15,425 bases of DNA, from contig MU657166.1 of the NCBI GenBank assembly GCA_026770575.1, positions 717,789 through 733,213 on the forward strand, in the 5' to 3' direction. The position numbers were made by a program, and so were the translations under genes. Origin of the DNA: Pelagophyceae sp. CCMP2097. Its lineage: Eukaryota > Sar > Pelagophyceae. How positions within the stretch are numbered: the first letter of the stretch is position 1; the number at the start of each line of letters is the position of its first letter. This document shows positions 1-8,237 of this stretch, piece after piece. The notes under the pieces were generated by a model. The model searched no databases and was not told where the DNA came from. It saw only the letters and a list, made by a program, of their open reading frames with translations.

Positions 1-198
1 TCCAAAATAGGAGCACGTATCTCATCCTTCCCATCCCTTTCGGATGCGGCTAAGGTTGATTTTATCCTAGGGGATGACTCTCCCCCTTGTGTTGATGCCA
101 TTATATATCGCTTCCTTTTCAATATTTTTCATGCACGTGCTAAGTTGGTTGAGCCGACTCCGCCAGGGATAAGTCCTTCGGGGCCCGCCGCCCTGTGA
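1..198 (+). CDS. Partial open frame at left edge, possible retroelement C-terminus
   Basis: Frame 1 is open from the first base to a TGA at 196-198, giving about 65 residues without a visible start. The peptide has a conserved-looking stretch around AKVDFILGDDSPPCVDAIIY followed by RFLFNIFHARAKL. This style is reminiscent of the C-terminal end of polyproteins of LINE-type retroelements in algae, but I cannot name a family. The base composition is clearly less GC-rich than the flanking genes, and an (ATT)n run follows the stop within 10 bases, as is common at the 3' end of non-LTR elements. It could equally be the last exon of an ordinary gene. The open frame is seen; the retroelement reading is inference. 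Confidence 0.35.
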   Translation, partial: SKIGARISSFPSLSDAAKVDFILGDDSPPCVDAIIYRFLFNIFHARAKLVEPTPPGISPSGPAAL

Positions 199-205
199 TT
201 CCTAA

Positions 206-222
206 ATTATTATTATTATTAT
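206..222. repeat. (ATT)n microsatellite
   Basis: Five to six ATT units lie directly after the stop of the left-edge open frame. It may be a simple-sequence tail of a non-LTR element or plain slippage. Confidence 0.8.
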
Positions 223-333
223 AGTCGAGAAGAGAAAACCGTGGAAAAAGAGTCCGAGTCGCCAAAAAAATGCAAATCTACGACCTTGCTCTTTGAGCGC
301 ACCATTTCGTCCGGCGCCGCGTTGGCCGCCGCG

Positions 334-1343
334 ATGCGGTGGTGGCTGCTGCTTCGCGCGGCGTGGGGCCTATCCGGCCCGCTGCGGCTGCCCGGGGTTT
401 CGGATGCCGGTCTTGCGGAGCGGGACTCAAAATACATGCGGCTGGCGCTTGAGCAGGCCCGCCTGGCCTATGACGCGCAAGAAGTCCCCATCGGCGCCGT
501 GGTGCGCCCCGGGCCCGCCGGCGCCAACCGACGCGCGCAGCAGGTCGTCGACGCAAACGGCATCGTCGAGGCGGCGACGCGCAACGCCGTCGAAACAGAA
601 CTCGACGCGAGCGCGCACGCCGAGTGCGGCCGAGCGGCGGCGCTCGTAGAAGATGACACGTGACGCCCGTAGGCTGCTCTGCCTGCGCGCGGCCGCGGCT
701 CAGCGAGGGAACTGGCGGCTGCTCGGCGCGACGCTGTGCGTCGCGGCGTCCGCGGCCCCCCCGTGCGAACGACGCGCTTCGGACGCGCGCGGCGCCCGCA
801 GCTACTCGACGCTCGAGCCGTGCGCCATGTGCCTCGCCGCGGCGCACGCGTGAGCTCGCCGTTTGGAGCGAGCCGCCTCCCCGACAGAAGCGACGGTAGC
901 TTCCGCGTCGCGCGCATCGTCTACGGTTCGTCACTCGCCGGTCTGCATGCCACCGCGCACGCGGGGAGTCGGCCGGTCACGCGCGTTTTCGCAGCTGCGC
1001 CGGACCTGCGCCTCGGCGCCGTCGAGAGCTGGATGTCCTTTCCACAACACCCCTTCCACACCATCGACATCACATCGGGTGAGGCTCTAAACGTCGCCGC
1101 GGGCGAAGGGCACCCGCGGGATCAATGGGCCACGAGGCGCCCCTCGGAGGCGACACGCAGGCGTGCGCTCATCACCTTGGCAGCGTTGTTGGGCCTTTAA
1201 CGTTTGAGAGCCTCGTCGACGCGCTTCGTATGTCGGCGCGGTAGGTGCACGCCGACGACTCGGCGGCGCTGCTCAAGAGTTTCTTCGCCGAACGACGACG
1301 AGGCGCCGCCGCGGCCGCCGCCGCACCACAGCCGGGCGAGTGA
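334..1343 (+). CDS. TadA/COG0590-family adenosine (nucleoside) deaminase, six exons
   Basis: Zinc-dependent deaminase of the TadA family, which converts adenosine to inosine at the tRNA wobble position or acts on free bases and nucleosides. Proposed exons: 334-501, 544-645, 704-735, 802-849, 900-1092, 1245-1343 (213 aa). Splicing restores the full family pattern: MRLALEQARLAY, EVPIGAVVVDANG, the HAE zinc/proton-shuttle motif (H81, E83), TLYSTLEPCAMC (zinc ligands C108 and C111) and RVARIVYGS. The C-terminus has HPFHTIDITSGEAL and ALLKSFFAERRR, a typical last helix. The ATG at 334 starts a hydrophobic segment (MRWWLLLRAAWG) that could be a signal or organelle-targeting peptide, so a plastid tRNA deaminase is possible. 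Two introns (502-543, 736-801) are multiples of three with no stop. The last intron is least certain: without it the frame runs on to TAA at 1198-1200 and loses the ALLKSFF helix. Family is secure; substrate is not. Confidence 0.82.
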
Positions 1344-1786
1344 CCGTCGGCGTCGCCCCAAGTGATTGGCCTGTCGACGCATGCGGGCGACGTCTCTGGA
1401 GCGTGTCATAACGATTGCAGTCGGATGTTGAGTCCGGTGGTCGGTCCTAAACGGCCGGCCGAGCGCCGTCTCCCTCGAGGCCTCGCGGCCCGAACATTTC
1501 TGTGACGCATGTTTCGAAAGCGTTCTTCAGGATTCTTGTCAGGAACACACTCGCATCGCCGGATTCCAAGGAGGCGCCGAGCGTCCGCAGGGCCGCGCGA
1601 GTGGCCGCGCGCGTTGCAGCCATTCTGGGCCTCTTCGGGCCGCGCGGCGCTGCCTTCGGGCGGCGCCTGGTGCGGAGCGCGCTCCAGCGCGATGCGCCGT
1701 CGTTTGCGGCGCTGCGGGCGCCGCTGTCGACGTCTACGGTGCGCTTCCCGCGCGCCGCCGCCGGCCGCGTCTCGTTGAACGACCTC
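1344..1786. other. Spacer between deaminase and helicase genes
   Basis: No independent gene is supported here. The helicase frame is open back to about 1502 but contains no ATG before 1787. The upstream residues are Ala/Arg-rich, as expected for a random open frame in GC-rich DNA. The promoter and 5' UTR of the helicase gene should lie here; I see no clear TATA box. Confidence 0.5.
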
Positions 1787-4426
1787 ATGGACTCTCATTC
1801 CAGTCCGCGAAACGTCGGCGAGGTGAAGAAGAAGAAGAAGGGCGGCGGAGACGCGCAGCCCCAGGGCCAGGGCAAGAAGAAGAAGGGCAAGGGCCCGCCT
1901 CAGGTGCAGAAGAAGAAGATGAACCCGATTGCGAAGATTGAGCGCGGCGAGTATTCAAAGGGCGTCGACGACTATGTTGCCATGCTGGCGGAGAACGACG
2001 GCCATCGCGTTTCTTCCGACCAAAAGCAATACACGTTAAACGCCGGCATCGGCACTCTGGTGAAGAAGGGCGAGCTCGATTTAGCCTGCACTGCTTTAGA
2101 CTGCTTCGAGATGGACCCGGCGTGGGCGTGCGGGCTGCTGAACATGCTCTCGCAGTCCGTTTTATTGCTCGACCCTATAAACGGCCCGGTTCAGTTCCGC
2201 GCCCTCGTGGACAGGATCGAGCTGGGTTTGAAGGCGAACGTGAACCAGGACCAGGTGGCGGCGGCGTATTTTGTGGATCAGATCAGGTTTACCATCGAAG
2301 AATTTATCGCGGACGCGATCCACCAAATTACCGCTTTCGAGCAAGGCAGAGGCAAGTCCGTTTCCGGCAAGATCGCAAAGCCATTGAACGCAAAGTCCGT
2401 CGACCTCTTTATCCAGCAAGGCTACCAGCAACAGGAGCAGCAGGGTCGAGGGATCACGCAAGGAGACTCTGTCATTTTACGCTTGTTGGGAGGCCAGGGC
2501 GTCCTCGGCGAGTTCATCGTGGGCCGCGATTCGCCGCTCCTGATCAAGTGCTCCTCTGCGGGCACGGCGTCTCACATCCGGAGCAAGTGCGAGGGCCATA
2601 CTGTAGAGGTCATCAAGCTCGCGAACCGAACGTCTTATTCTAGAACGCTGCGCAGCATCGGCGCCCTCGCCACGAGCATGGACACTCGGTCCGGGCCCGC
2701 GGCGCCGCACCGCACCATCCGGGACTTTATTGTTGCGCCGCCCGAGTCGAATATGAGCGCCTTTGAGGAGAACGCGCTTGAGATTGACCGCCTCGAGCGA
2801 TTCAACCCGCCAAGGTCTTTGTTGGAAAACGCGACGCGCGGCCTGGACAAGTCGCAGGCGGAAGCGGTGAAAGCGGCTCTTTGTGAGCGTTTAACTTTGA
2901 TACAGGGCCCTCCCGGGACGGGCAAAACGAAGGTCGCGGTCCAGACTCTGGCCGGGTGGGTCACGATGAAGCCGATGAAGCGGCGTTTGCTGGACGGCGC
3001 CGCCGAAGACGTGATGAAAATGTTTCGTTCATCGAAGATCCTCGCCACGTCCGACTCGAACGTCGCCGTGGACAATTTGCTCGAGGGTCTGGCGAATCTG
3101 GACGCGACCAAACGCGGCCAGATCAAGATCGTGCGCTTAGGGCAGCCGGAGTCGATCCGGCCCGAGTTAATGGAGTATTGCGTCGACGCCCAAGACTTTG
3201 ACGGCGACAAGCTCGCCGCCTATGAAAACAAGATCGCCAAGATCCGAGACGCCGACATCGTCTGCGCGACTTGCATCGGGTCCGGCACCGAACTCTTGGA
3301 CCGGTTCCGCTTCGACTGTGTACTCATCGACGAGTGCGCGCAAGCTACCGAACCGACTTGTCTGGTACCCATCGTGCGCGGCGCTCGCCAAGTCGTCTTG
3401 GTCGGAGACCAATGCCAGCTGCCTCCGACGGTTTTGAGTACGGACTCGGACGCGGAAGTGGTGCCTCTATTCACGCGGTTGATCAACGAAGGAAAATTGT
3501 CTCCCAAGCTCTTAGCAACGCAGTACCGCATGCACCCCATGCTCGCCCAATTCGCTAACGAGGCCGTCTACGCCGGCCGGCTGGCCAACGGCGTCACGGC
3601 GCAGCAGCGCGTCTTCCGCGACGCCCGCGCTTTAAGGGCTTGCAGCAACGTGGTGGGCATCGATTTGAACGTGACGCCCTTCGCCTTCGCGCACATCAAG
3701 GGCGGCGAGCGCAAGGACGGCGTCTCCCAGTCCAACGAGGCAGAGGCGCAGTTCATCGCCGCTATTGTGCAGTCGCTGACGTCGTCGGGCGTCGACCCGA
3801 GCGAGATTGCTGTGATTTCACCCTACGCCGCGCAAGTCCGCCTCATCCGACGCGCGCTGGGCCAGGGCCCCGGCAGGCAGCAGCCGGGCGGCTTAGAAGT
3901 CTCGTCCGTGGACGCGATCCAGGGCCGCGAGAAGGAGATTATCATCATGTCGACGGTTCGTTCCAACGAATCGGGCCAGGTCGGCTTCGTCAAGGACTGG
4001 CGGCGGCTCAACGTCTCGCTCACGCGCGCCCGGCGCGTCTGTATCGTCGTCGGCGACGCCACGACTCTCATCAAGGAGCCCACGATCTGGGGGCCCTTTG
4101 TCGCCTGGGCCGTAGAGAACGGCGTCGCGACGGCGGCGACGTTAAAAGCCGTGCCCCGAAACTTGCGCTTCGACGTCGAAGCGCTCCGCGCGCGCGCCCT
4201 CCAGCGCACTCCATCGCTGGCGGCTGTGCCCCTCGCCGCTTCGGCCCTCAAGGCCGGCGCGCGGCCCGCGCCGCTGCAGCGGCGAGTTTCCGCGGACGAC
4301 GACGACTACTTTGACAACGACGTCGGCCAGCACGACGACGACAAGTACTTTGAGAGCGACGGCGGCGGCTGGGACGCCGACGACGAACTCTACGACGAAC
4401 CGCGCAAAGCGAGCAGCCGCAAGTAA
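1787..4426 (+). CDS. UPF1-like superfamily 1 RNA/DNA helicase
   Basis: ATP-driven helicase of the SF1B UPF1-like group (UPF1, SEN1, IGHMBP2), which unwinds RNA or RNA/DNA in nonsense-mediated decay and related surveillance. A single uninterrupted exon of 879 codons from the first in-frame ATG. Visible motifs: Walker A GPPGTGKT (about 374-381), motif II DECAQA (515-520), motif III GDQCQLPPT (540-548), motif IV QYRMHPML (579-586), motif V VDAIQGREKE (708-717) and motif VI NVSLTRARR (742-750). YAGRLANGVTAQQR resembles the UPF1 core. The N-terminus is a Lys-rich disordered stretch followed by about 300 residues of helical character. I see no Cys/His zinc domain, so it is not canonical UPF1. The C-terminus is an acidic Asp/Tyr/Phe-rich tail (about 837-879). 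It is the only long intronless gene in the window. Helicase identity is firm; the exact subfamily is open. Confidence 0.9.
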   Translation: MDSHSSPRNVGEVKKKKKGGGDAQPQGQGKKKKGKGPPQVQKKKMNPIAKIERGEYSKGVDDYVAMLAENDGHRVSSDQKQYTLNAGIGTLVKKGELDLACTALDCFEMDPAWACGLLNMLSQSVLLLDPINGPVQFRALVDRIELGLKANVNQDQVAAAYFVDQIRFTIEEFIADAIHQITAFEQGRGKSVSGKIAKPLNAKSVDLFIQQGYQQQEQQGRGITQGDSVILRLLGGQGVLGEFIVGRDSPLLIKCSSAGTASHIRSKCEGHTVEVIKLANRTSYSRTLRSIGALATSMDTRSGPAAPHRTIRDFIVAPPESNMSAFEENALEIDRLERFNPPRSLLENATRGLDKSQAEAVKAALCERLTLIQGPPGTGKTKVAVQTLAGWVTMKPMKRRLLDGAAEDVMKMFRSSKILATSDSNVAVDNLLEGLANLDATKRGQIKIVRLGQPESIRPELMEYCVDAQDFDGDKLAAYENKIAKIRDADIVCATCIGSGTELLDRFRFDCVLIDECAQATEPTCLVPIVRGARQVVLVGDQCQLPPTVLSTDSDAEVVPLFTRLINEGKLSPKLLATQYRMHPMLAQFANEAVYAGRLANGVTAQQRVFRDARALRACSNVVGIDLNVTPFAFAHIKGGERKDGVSQSNEAEAQFIAAIVQSLTSSGVDPSEIAVISPYAAQVRLIRRALGQGPGRQQPGGLEVSSVDAIQGREKEIIIMSTVRSNESGQVGFVKDWRRLNVSLTRARRVCIVVGDATTLIKEPTIWGPFVAWAVENGVATAATLKAVPRNLRFDVEALRARALQRTPSLAAVPLAASALKAGARPAPLQRRVSADDDDYFDNDVGQHDDDKYFESDGGGWDADDELYDEPRKASSRK

Positions 4427-4652
4427 TTTCATCGACATAGAAACGCCGACGCTCAAGCGAGGGCAAAGGGGGCTTGGGAGCACCTGCTTTTCTACACCTT
4501 GTCATCCCTTGGAAGTCACTTTAACCATTCGGATGCCTCGGCAAGCACGCCTTCCAGTGGCCTGGGAGCCTTCTCCAAAAAAGTTTCTTTTAGCGACGCA
4601 ATCAGAGGCGGCCCTCGGACGTGGAGCGGGCCGTCGTCCTCTGGCCGCCGAG
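4427..4652. other. Spacer upstream of first Orai-like gene
   Basis: Short gap between the helicase stop and the chosen start of the next gene. An in-frame ATG at 4533 would add 40 residues to that gene. I prefer 4653 because the paralog begins with the same MIQA motif and has no upstream in-frame ATG nearby. A second frame here reads a Ser-rich, protein-like stretch (including GAFSKKVSFSDAIRGG) but lacks an ATG, so an unrecognised 5' exon is possible. Confidence 0.4.
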
Positions 4653-6232
4653 ATGATTCAAGCGGACACAAGGGAGCTCGAGACCAAGCTGCGGCAGACC
4701 GTGAGCCCCTGCTCTTGGAACGCCTTTCAGAGCCTCTTGGACCACGCTGGCCTAGGTGATGTACATCCGGCAAAAGGAGGTCTCGCTCTTCACGGACCAG
4801 TTTGCGGTGCGCTTTCTCGGGCCGGGCGCGTCCTCGGCGGCGGCGCAACGTGAGGGTAGGTCCTCGCAAGCTCCGCCACGTTCATGTCGTCGCTCGGCTT
4901 TGGCGCGCTGTGAGCTTGCTGCGCAGAGAGGCCGCTGCCTTTTGATTTCGCACGCCACCCCGCACATTCCGGCCACCCCGCACATGATGCCATCCCTGCC
5001 TGCACGAGCGTCGTTCCGCCACCCACAGCCACATAGGAACATGGAGATTGGCTTCCTCGAACGCGTCGAGGGCCAGTACTGCTCCGAGCTCGTCGGCGAG
5101 TCTCTGGTCTAAGAAGGATGCGAAGGAATAGGCTGCGGTCTCAGAAGAATGCGAACAAATAGGCTGCGACGGCGGCATGACGCGCATCCTTACGCCGATG
5201 GCGTTGTTCTACGTCTTTGCCGCGGCAGGAACGGCGTTCAACCTCTTAACAGTCATCCTCGCCTCCTTTTGCATGATCTTCGGCCCGGAACTCGCCATCC
5301 GCGGCACGGAGCAGTCGATGAATCATGCAGTAAAGGGCATGTACGAGGAACGCCGGTACGCGGTGCAATTCTTCTACGTCGGATGCCTCTTCATCGTCCT
5401 CAGCGGCATTGCCCTCGGCTGGATGTGCGTCTTGGTGCCCCGTCGTCTCCCCGCACCTTTCCGATAGGAAATTTCCGCCGACCTTTCTGATAGGAAATTT
5501 CCGCCGATCACGGCTTGGATCATGACGGGCGTCTTCTCCGCTCTCATCGTCTTTTGCATCATCTACGGGAGCTACCTCCAGCCGAAATTCGAGTACACCG
5601 ATTCCGAAGGCCTCGACAACCTCACCTCCGACGGCCTCGGCGCCGGCTTCGGCGCCTTCAGTGCAGGGCCCAGCTCCCAGACGCTTGCGCAGACTCTGAG
5701 CGCCGCCACGCGAAGCCGGCCGTCGGTGCAGCAGTCGGCGCGAGGCCTCCGCGGCCCGCACTACGGCGCCACACACGAGACGCCGCCGCCAACGTGCGAC
5801 GCCCTTCCGGGGACCATTTCTGCCACGCCGCCTCGACGCTCAAACGCAGGGCCGCGGAGCACTCTGGCAACGTCTTCGTCGACGACATGCTGCGCTACGC
5901 CATCTTCGCAGACGACCGCCTCCGACTCTTCTCCCTCGACGGGAAAGAGATTTCGGCTTTCCCGTGCGTCCCTTTCGCACGCGCCATGGCCGGACGTGCT
6001 TTATAGGGCGAGCCGCCGGCGCGTCCTCGACAACGCCTTTGTGCTCATCACCGCCGCCGAAAAGCCAAAGGAGCTCCTGCGCGCGCCGGCGCCTTGGCCA
6101 TGCCGTCCCACCCTGACTATCGGGGCGTCGCCGGACGCAAAGGGACGTCGTAGGTGCGTCGGGACGACGGACGCGCAAACAAAGGCGTGGCTCGTCGCCC
6201 TTTCGGCGCCCGCGCCGCGCAACTCGGCCTAG
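4653..6232 (+). CDS. Orai-like four-helix membrane protein with C-terminal PH-like domain, paralog A
   Basis: Proposed exons: 4653-4700, 4756-4806, 4860-4909, 5037-about 5095, about 5163-5424, 5494-5793, 5850-5963, 6007-6232 (about 369 aa). Helix 1 includes VLASSATFMSSLGFGAL followed by NMEIGF, with a Glu (E53) near the place of the Orai selectivity-filter Glu. Helix 2 is GTAFNLLTVILASFCMIF, followed by the loop GPELAIRG and MYEERR. Helix 3 ends GIALGWMKFPP, close to the CWVKFLP of animal Orai; helix 4 is TGVFSALIVFCIIYGSYLQ. After a Ser/Gly-rich linker comes a PH-like fold (LRYAIFADDRLRLFS, NAFVLIT, and a late Trp in TKAWLVAL). Orai proteins are plasma-membrane Ca2+ channels; PH domains often bind phosphoinositides. 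The junction between helices 1 and 2 is unresolved: a GC-AG intron 5096-5162 or a GT-AG intron 5092-5131 both keep frame. The Orai assignment rests on topology and short motifs. Confidence 0.62.
4954..4985. repeat. Direct repeat inside intron 3 of paralog A
   Basis: The 14-mer GCCACCCCGCACAT occurs twice (4954-4967 and 4972-4985, identical, period 18) within the 127-nt intron 4910-5036. Confidence 0.85.
5107..5168. repeat. 31-nt tandem duplication across a 3' splice region
   Basis: Two adjacent 31-nt units (5107-5137, 5138-5168) match at 27 of 31 positions. Each begins GTCT and carries AATAG followed by GCTGCG, so both a donor-like GT and an acceptor AG are duplicated. It lies in the intron between helices 1 and 2 of paralog A. 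Confidence 0.85.
5455..5506. repeat. 26-nt tandem duplication of a 3' splice site
   Basis: Two adjacent 26-nt units (5455-5480, 5481-5506) differ at one base. Each contains GATAG followed by GAAATTTCCGCCG. The second AG (5492-5493) gives the in-frame join to helix 4. Using the first AG (5466-5467) would shift the frame because 26 is not a multiple of three. Confidence 0.9.
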
Positions 6233-6543
6233 GCTTGCGCGACGGGGACGTTCCGAGGGATACATTTGTGGACTTTGCCACGAGTCGAATAAACAGGCCG
6301 CTTTTTGACCAGCTCGGCAGTCGCATGGCGTCGCCAGAAATACCTCGAGACTCTGAGAACCCTTCGAACTCCTTTCCTATTTCAGCCTGCAATATAATAG
6401 ACGTGAAAACTGGTCGCTGAAAACGTTTTGGCGATCACTTGGTTCGCCGTCGAGGAGGTCCGGGTGTTCTTAGGTGCGTGGCACATCGCCGGCCGGCGGC
6501 GCTCGCGGCGCCTCGGTCTTCCGTCTCGCGCCGGGCGGGCGCG
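6233..6543. other. Spacer between the two Orai-like paralogs
   Basis: About 310 bases. It holds an AATAAA at 6288-6293 and short open frames without supporting features. The stretch 6430-6480 reads a protein-like FAVEEVRVFLGAWHIAG with no ATG and could be part of an unrecognised 5' exon of paralog B. Otherwise I see the 3' UTR of A and the promoter of B. Confidence 0.4.
6288..6293 (+). promoter_or_regulatory. Possible polyadenylation signal AATAAA
   Basis: Canonical hexamer 56 bases after the stop codon of paralog A. Many protists use divergent signals, so this is only suggestive. Confidence 0.35.
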
Positions 6544-8237
6544 ATGATCCAGGCCAATGTCTCGTCGACGCATACCATGGTACGCCTGTCCCAGCCATTT
6601 CCTCACTGTGCCTTTGAAGCCACCGCATTGCCTGTCCCAGCCATTTCCTCGAGGTGAACCAGCGCGCGACGGAGATCCGATTCAAGGAGCTCACCCTGTT
6701 TACGAGCAATCTTGGAGTAATTGCGAGCCTCGCCGCGTTTTTCGCCGAGACGTCCCTCGACTCTCTATACATCGAGCCGGAGACGGTGGCCAAGAAGCAC
6801 ACGTGAGTCTGCACGCGAAAGGACGGCCCGGAGAGAACGTCTGCGACTTTTGGTAAAAACCGCGATGGGGACAACCGCTTCTCCACTCTCTGTAAAAACC
6901 GCGATAGGCACAACCGCTTCTCCACTCTCTGCTGGGCATTATCGGCGGTCACGATCTCGCTCAACCTGCTGACGCTCCTCGTGGCCATGTACACCATGCT
7001 CCACGGGCCGGCGCTGGCGATTCGAGGGCCGGCGGGCAGCATGTCCGTCGCCGTGTCGCGCATATTCGTGCAGCGCAGACTCGCGCTCCGACTCTTCTGG
7101 GCGGGCTTGCTCTGCAAGGTCGTCCAGGCCACGTGCCTCGCAGGGTGGCGCTACCCACCCGAAATCGCCTCGGCCGTGGCGGCGGTGTTTGGGGTGTTTA
7201 TGCTGGCGACGTACAGATGTGAGACAAGCGTCCCTTTGAGACATTGTAACTGCCCTTTGAGACATTGTAACTGCCCTTTGAGACATTGTAACTGCCCTTT
7301 GAGACGAGCGTCCCTTTTGAAAGGTGCCTTTGAGACATTGTAACTGAGATGATGCTCCCTTGATTCGACGCGGGCGTTTGTAGGCATCCACCGCGTGACG
7401 ACCAAGTTCTCGTTTAAACAATTTGGCATTCGCCGAGCCGATTTTATCGAAATTTCCGTCCCCACGCAGACGCAGCGAAGTGCGTGCGGTCTGGGACGCT
7501 TGCGGACCGGCCACGTTGCACCTGCGCAGGCCCGTTTGCGGGCGGCCAGCCGAGCGAGAATTCGGCATACTCGGGCCAGCCGTTCGATGATGCGAGTGGG
7601 CCGACGAGCGGGTGAGGCCTTTGACAGGGATCCCTCCCGGCAAGAGACTGGATAGGTGGATGATGAAGCAGAGTGCCTACCTGAAGAACTGGTCTTCACG
7701 ATACTTCACCATCTCTGGCGGCCGGCTGGCATGGGCCGCCGGCGAGAATTCGGCGCCGCGCGGCTACATCAGACTCGCCGCCGGCGACGTCCGCGCGTTG
7801 CCCGTCCAAATCAGCCGGCCGGGAGTCTTCAACTACGGCCTCGAGATCTCGTGAGTGCCTCGGTGCAAAATCGAGGTACGAACGTTGCTGCCTCGAATCG
7901 GACCATCGTGCAGGTGCCGCGACCCTCTTGCCAAAACGGTCACGGAGATCGTCGTCGCGACGGAGTCGCCAGAGGCACGCGACCGCTGGTGCGTTTCGGC
8001 GTCCCGCGCGCCCGCTGACGCCCCGGCAGGTGCCGCGCGCTCCTTTATGAGTCTGGGCGTCCGAGTCTGGGCCACGACGAGGAACCGCTCCTCACGAACG
8101 CGCTCCGGGCGTCGCTCCACGCCAACCCGCTCCGGGCTTCCGAAGCGTTGGACGCCACCGCGCCGTTCGCGACGGTCGTCCAACCGCCAAACGGCCCGAG
8201 CCCCAACCGCGGCGGTTCGCCAAACTGCTTCTTATGA
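6544..8237 (+). CDS. Orai-like four-helix membrane protein with C-terminal PH domain, paralog B
   Basis: Proposed exons: 6544-6579, 6654-6802, 6908-7218, 7384-7479, 7530-7611, 7656-7850, 7914-7988, 8030-8237; all phases agree (383 aa). It starts MIQAN, like MIQAD in paralog A, and the first intron ends at the equivalent place before EIRFKELTLFT (A: YIRQKEVSLFT). Helix 1 is GVIASLAAFFAETSLDSLYI. Helix 2 includes SLNLLTLLVAMYTMLHGPAL followed by AIRG; helix 3 ends LAGWRYPPE; helix 4 is IASAVAAVFGVFMLATY. A Ser/Gly/Pro linker leads to a clear PH domain: SGWMMKQSAYLKNWSSRYF, then GRLAW, RGYIRL, VFNYGLEIS and the near-invariant late Trp in EARDRW. About 68 residues follow, ending NCFL. Helix 1 carries more acidic residues than A, so pore properties may differ. 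PH identity is strong; Orai kinship is likely but needs a profile search. Confidence 0.68.
6584..6650. repeat. 21-nt direct repeat at both ends of intron 1 of paralog B
   Basis: Two identical 21-nt copies (6584-6604 and 6630-6650), containing CCTGTCCCAGCCATTTCC, lie 4 nt after the donor GT at 6580 and 3 nt before the acceptor AG at 6652-6653. Confidence 0.9.
6853..6930. repeat. 39-nt tandem duplication across a 3' splice site, first acceptor lost
   Basis: Two adjacent units (6853-6891, 6892-6930) match at 37 of 39 positions. The second has GATAG ending at 6907, the in-frame acceptor of intron 6803-6907. The first reads GATGG at the same place, so its AG is gone. The unit includes 23 bases of the following exon (HNRFSTL). 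Confidence 0.9.
7232..7346. repeat. 21-nt tandem repeats filling an intron
   Basis: Three perfect 21-nt units (7232-7252, 7253-7273, 7274-7294) carrying CCCTTTGAGACATTGTAAC, then degenerate partial copies to 7346. They occupy much of the 165-nt intron 7219-7383, just after helix 4 of paralog B. Confidence 0.92.

Noticed and set aside
278..934. 218-codon minus-strand open frame over the deaminase gene
   Set aside because: Arg-rich shadow of GC-rich coding DNA; the plus strand shows ordered deaminase motifs.
1502..1786. N-terminal extension of the helicase frame
   Set aside because: Open but without an ATG; the first usable start is at 1787.
2635..3210. 191-codon minus-strand open frame inside the helicase gene
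   Set aside because: It lies opposite Walker A and neighbouring motifs and has no motif of its own.
7232..7346. CRISPR-like array
   Set aside because: The units abut directly with no spacers and lie in an intron of a eukaryotic gene.
6470..7643. Long overlapping minus-strand open frames (6470-7132, 6939-7643)
   Set aside because: They run through repeats and opposite well-supported exons of paralog B; composition is Arg/Ser-rich.
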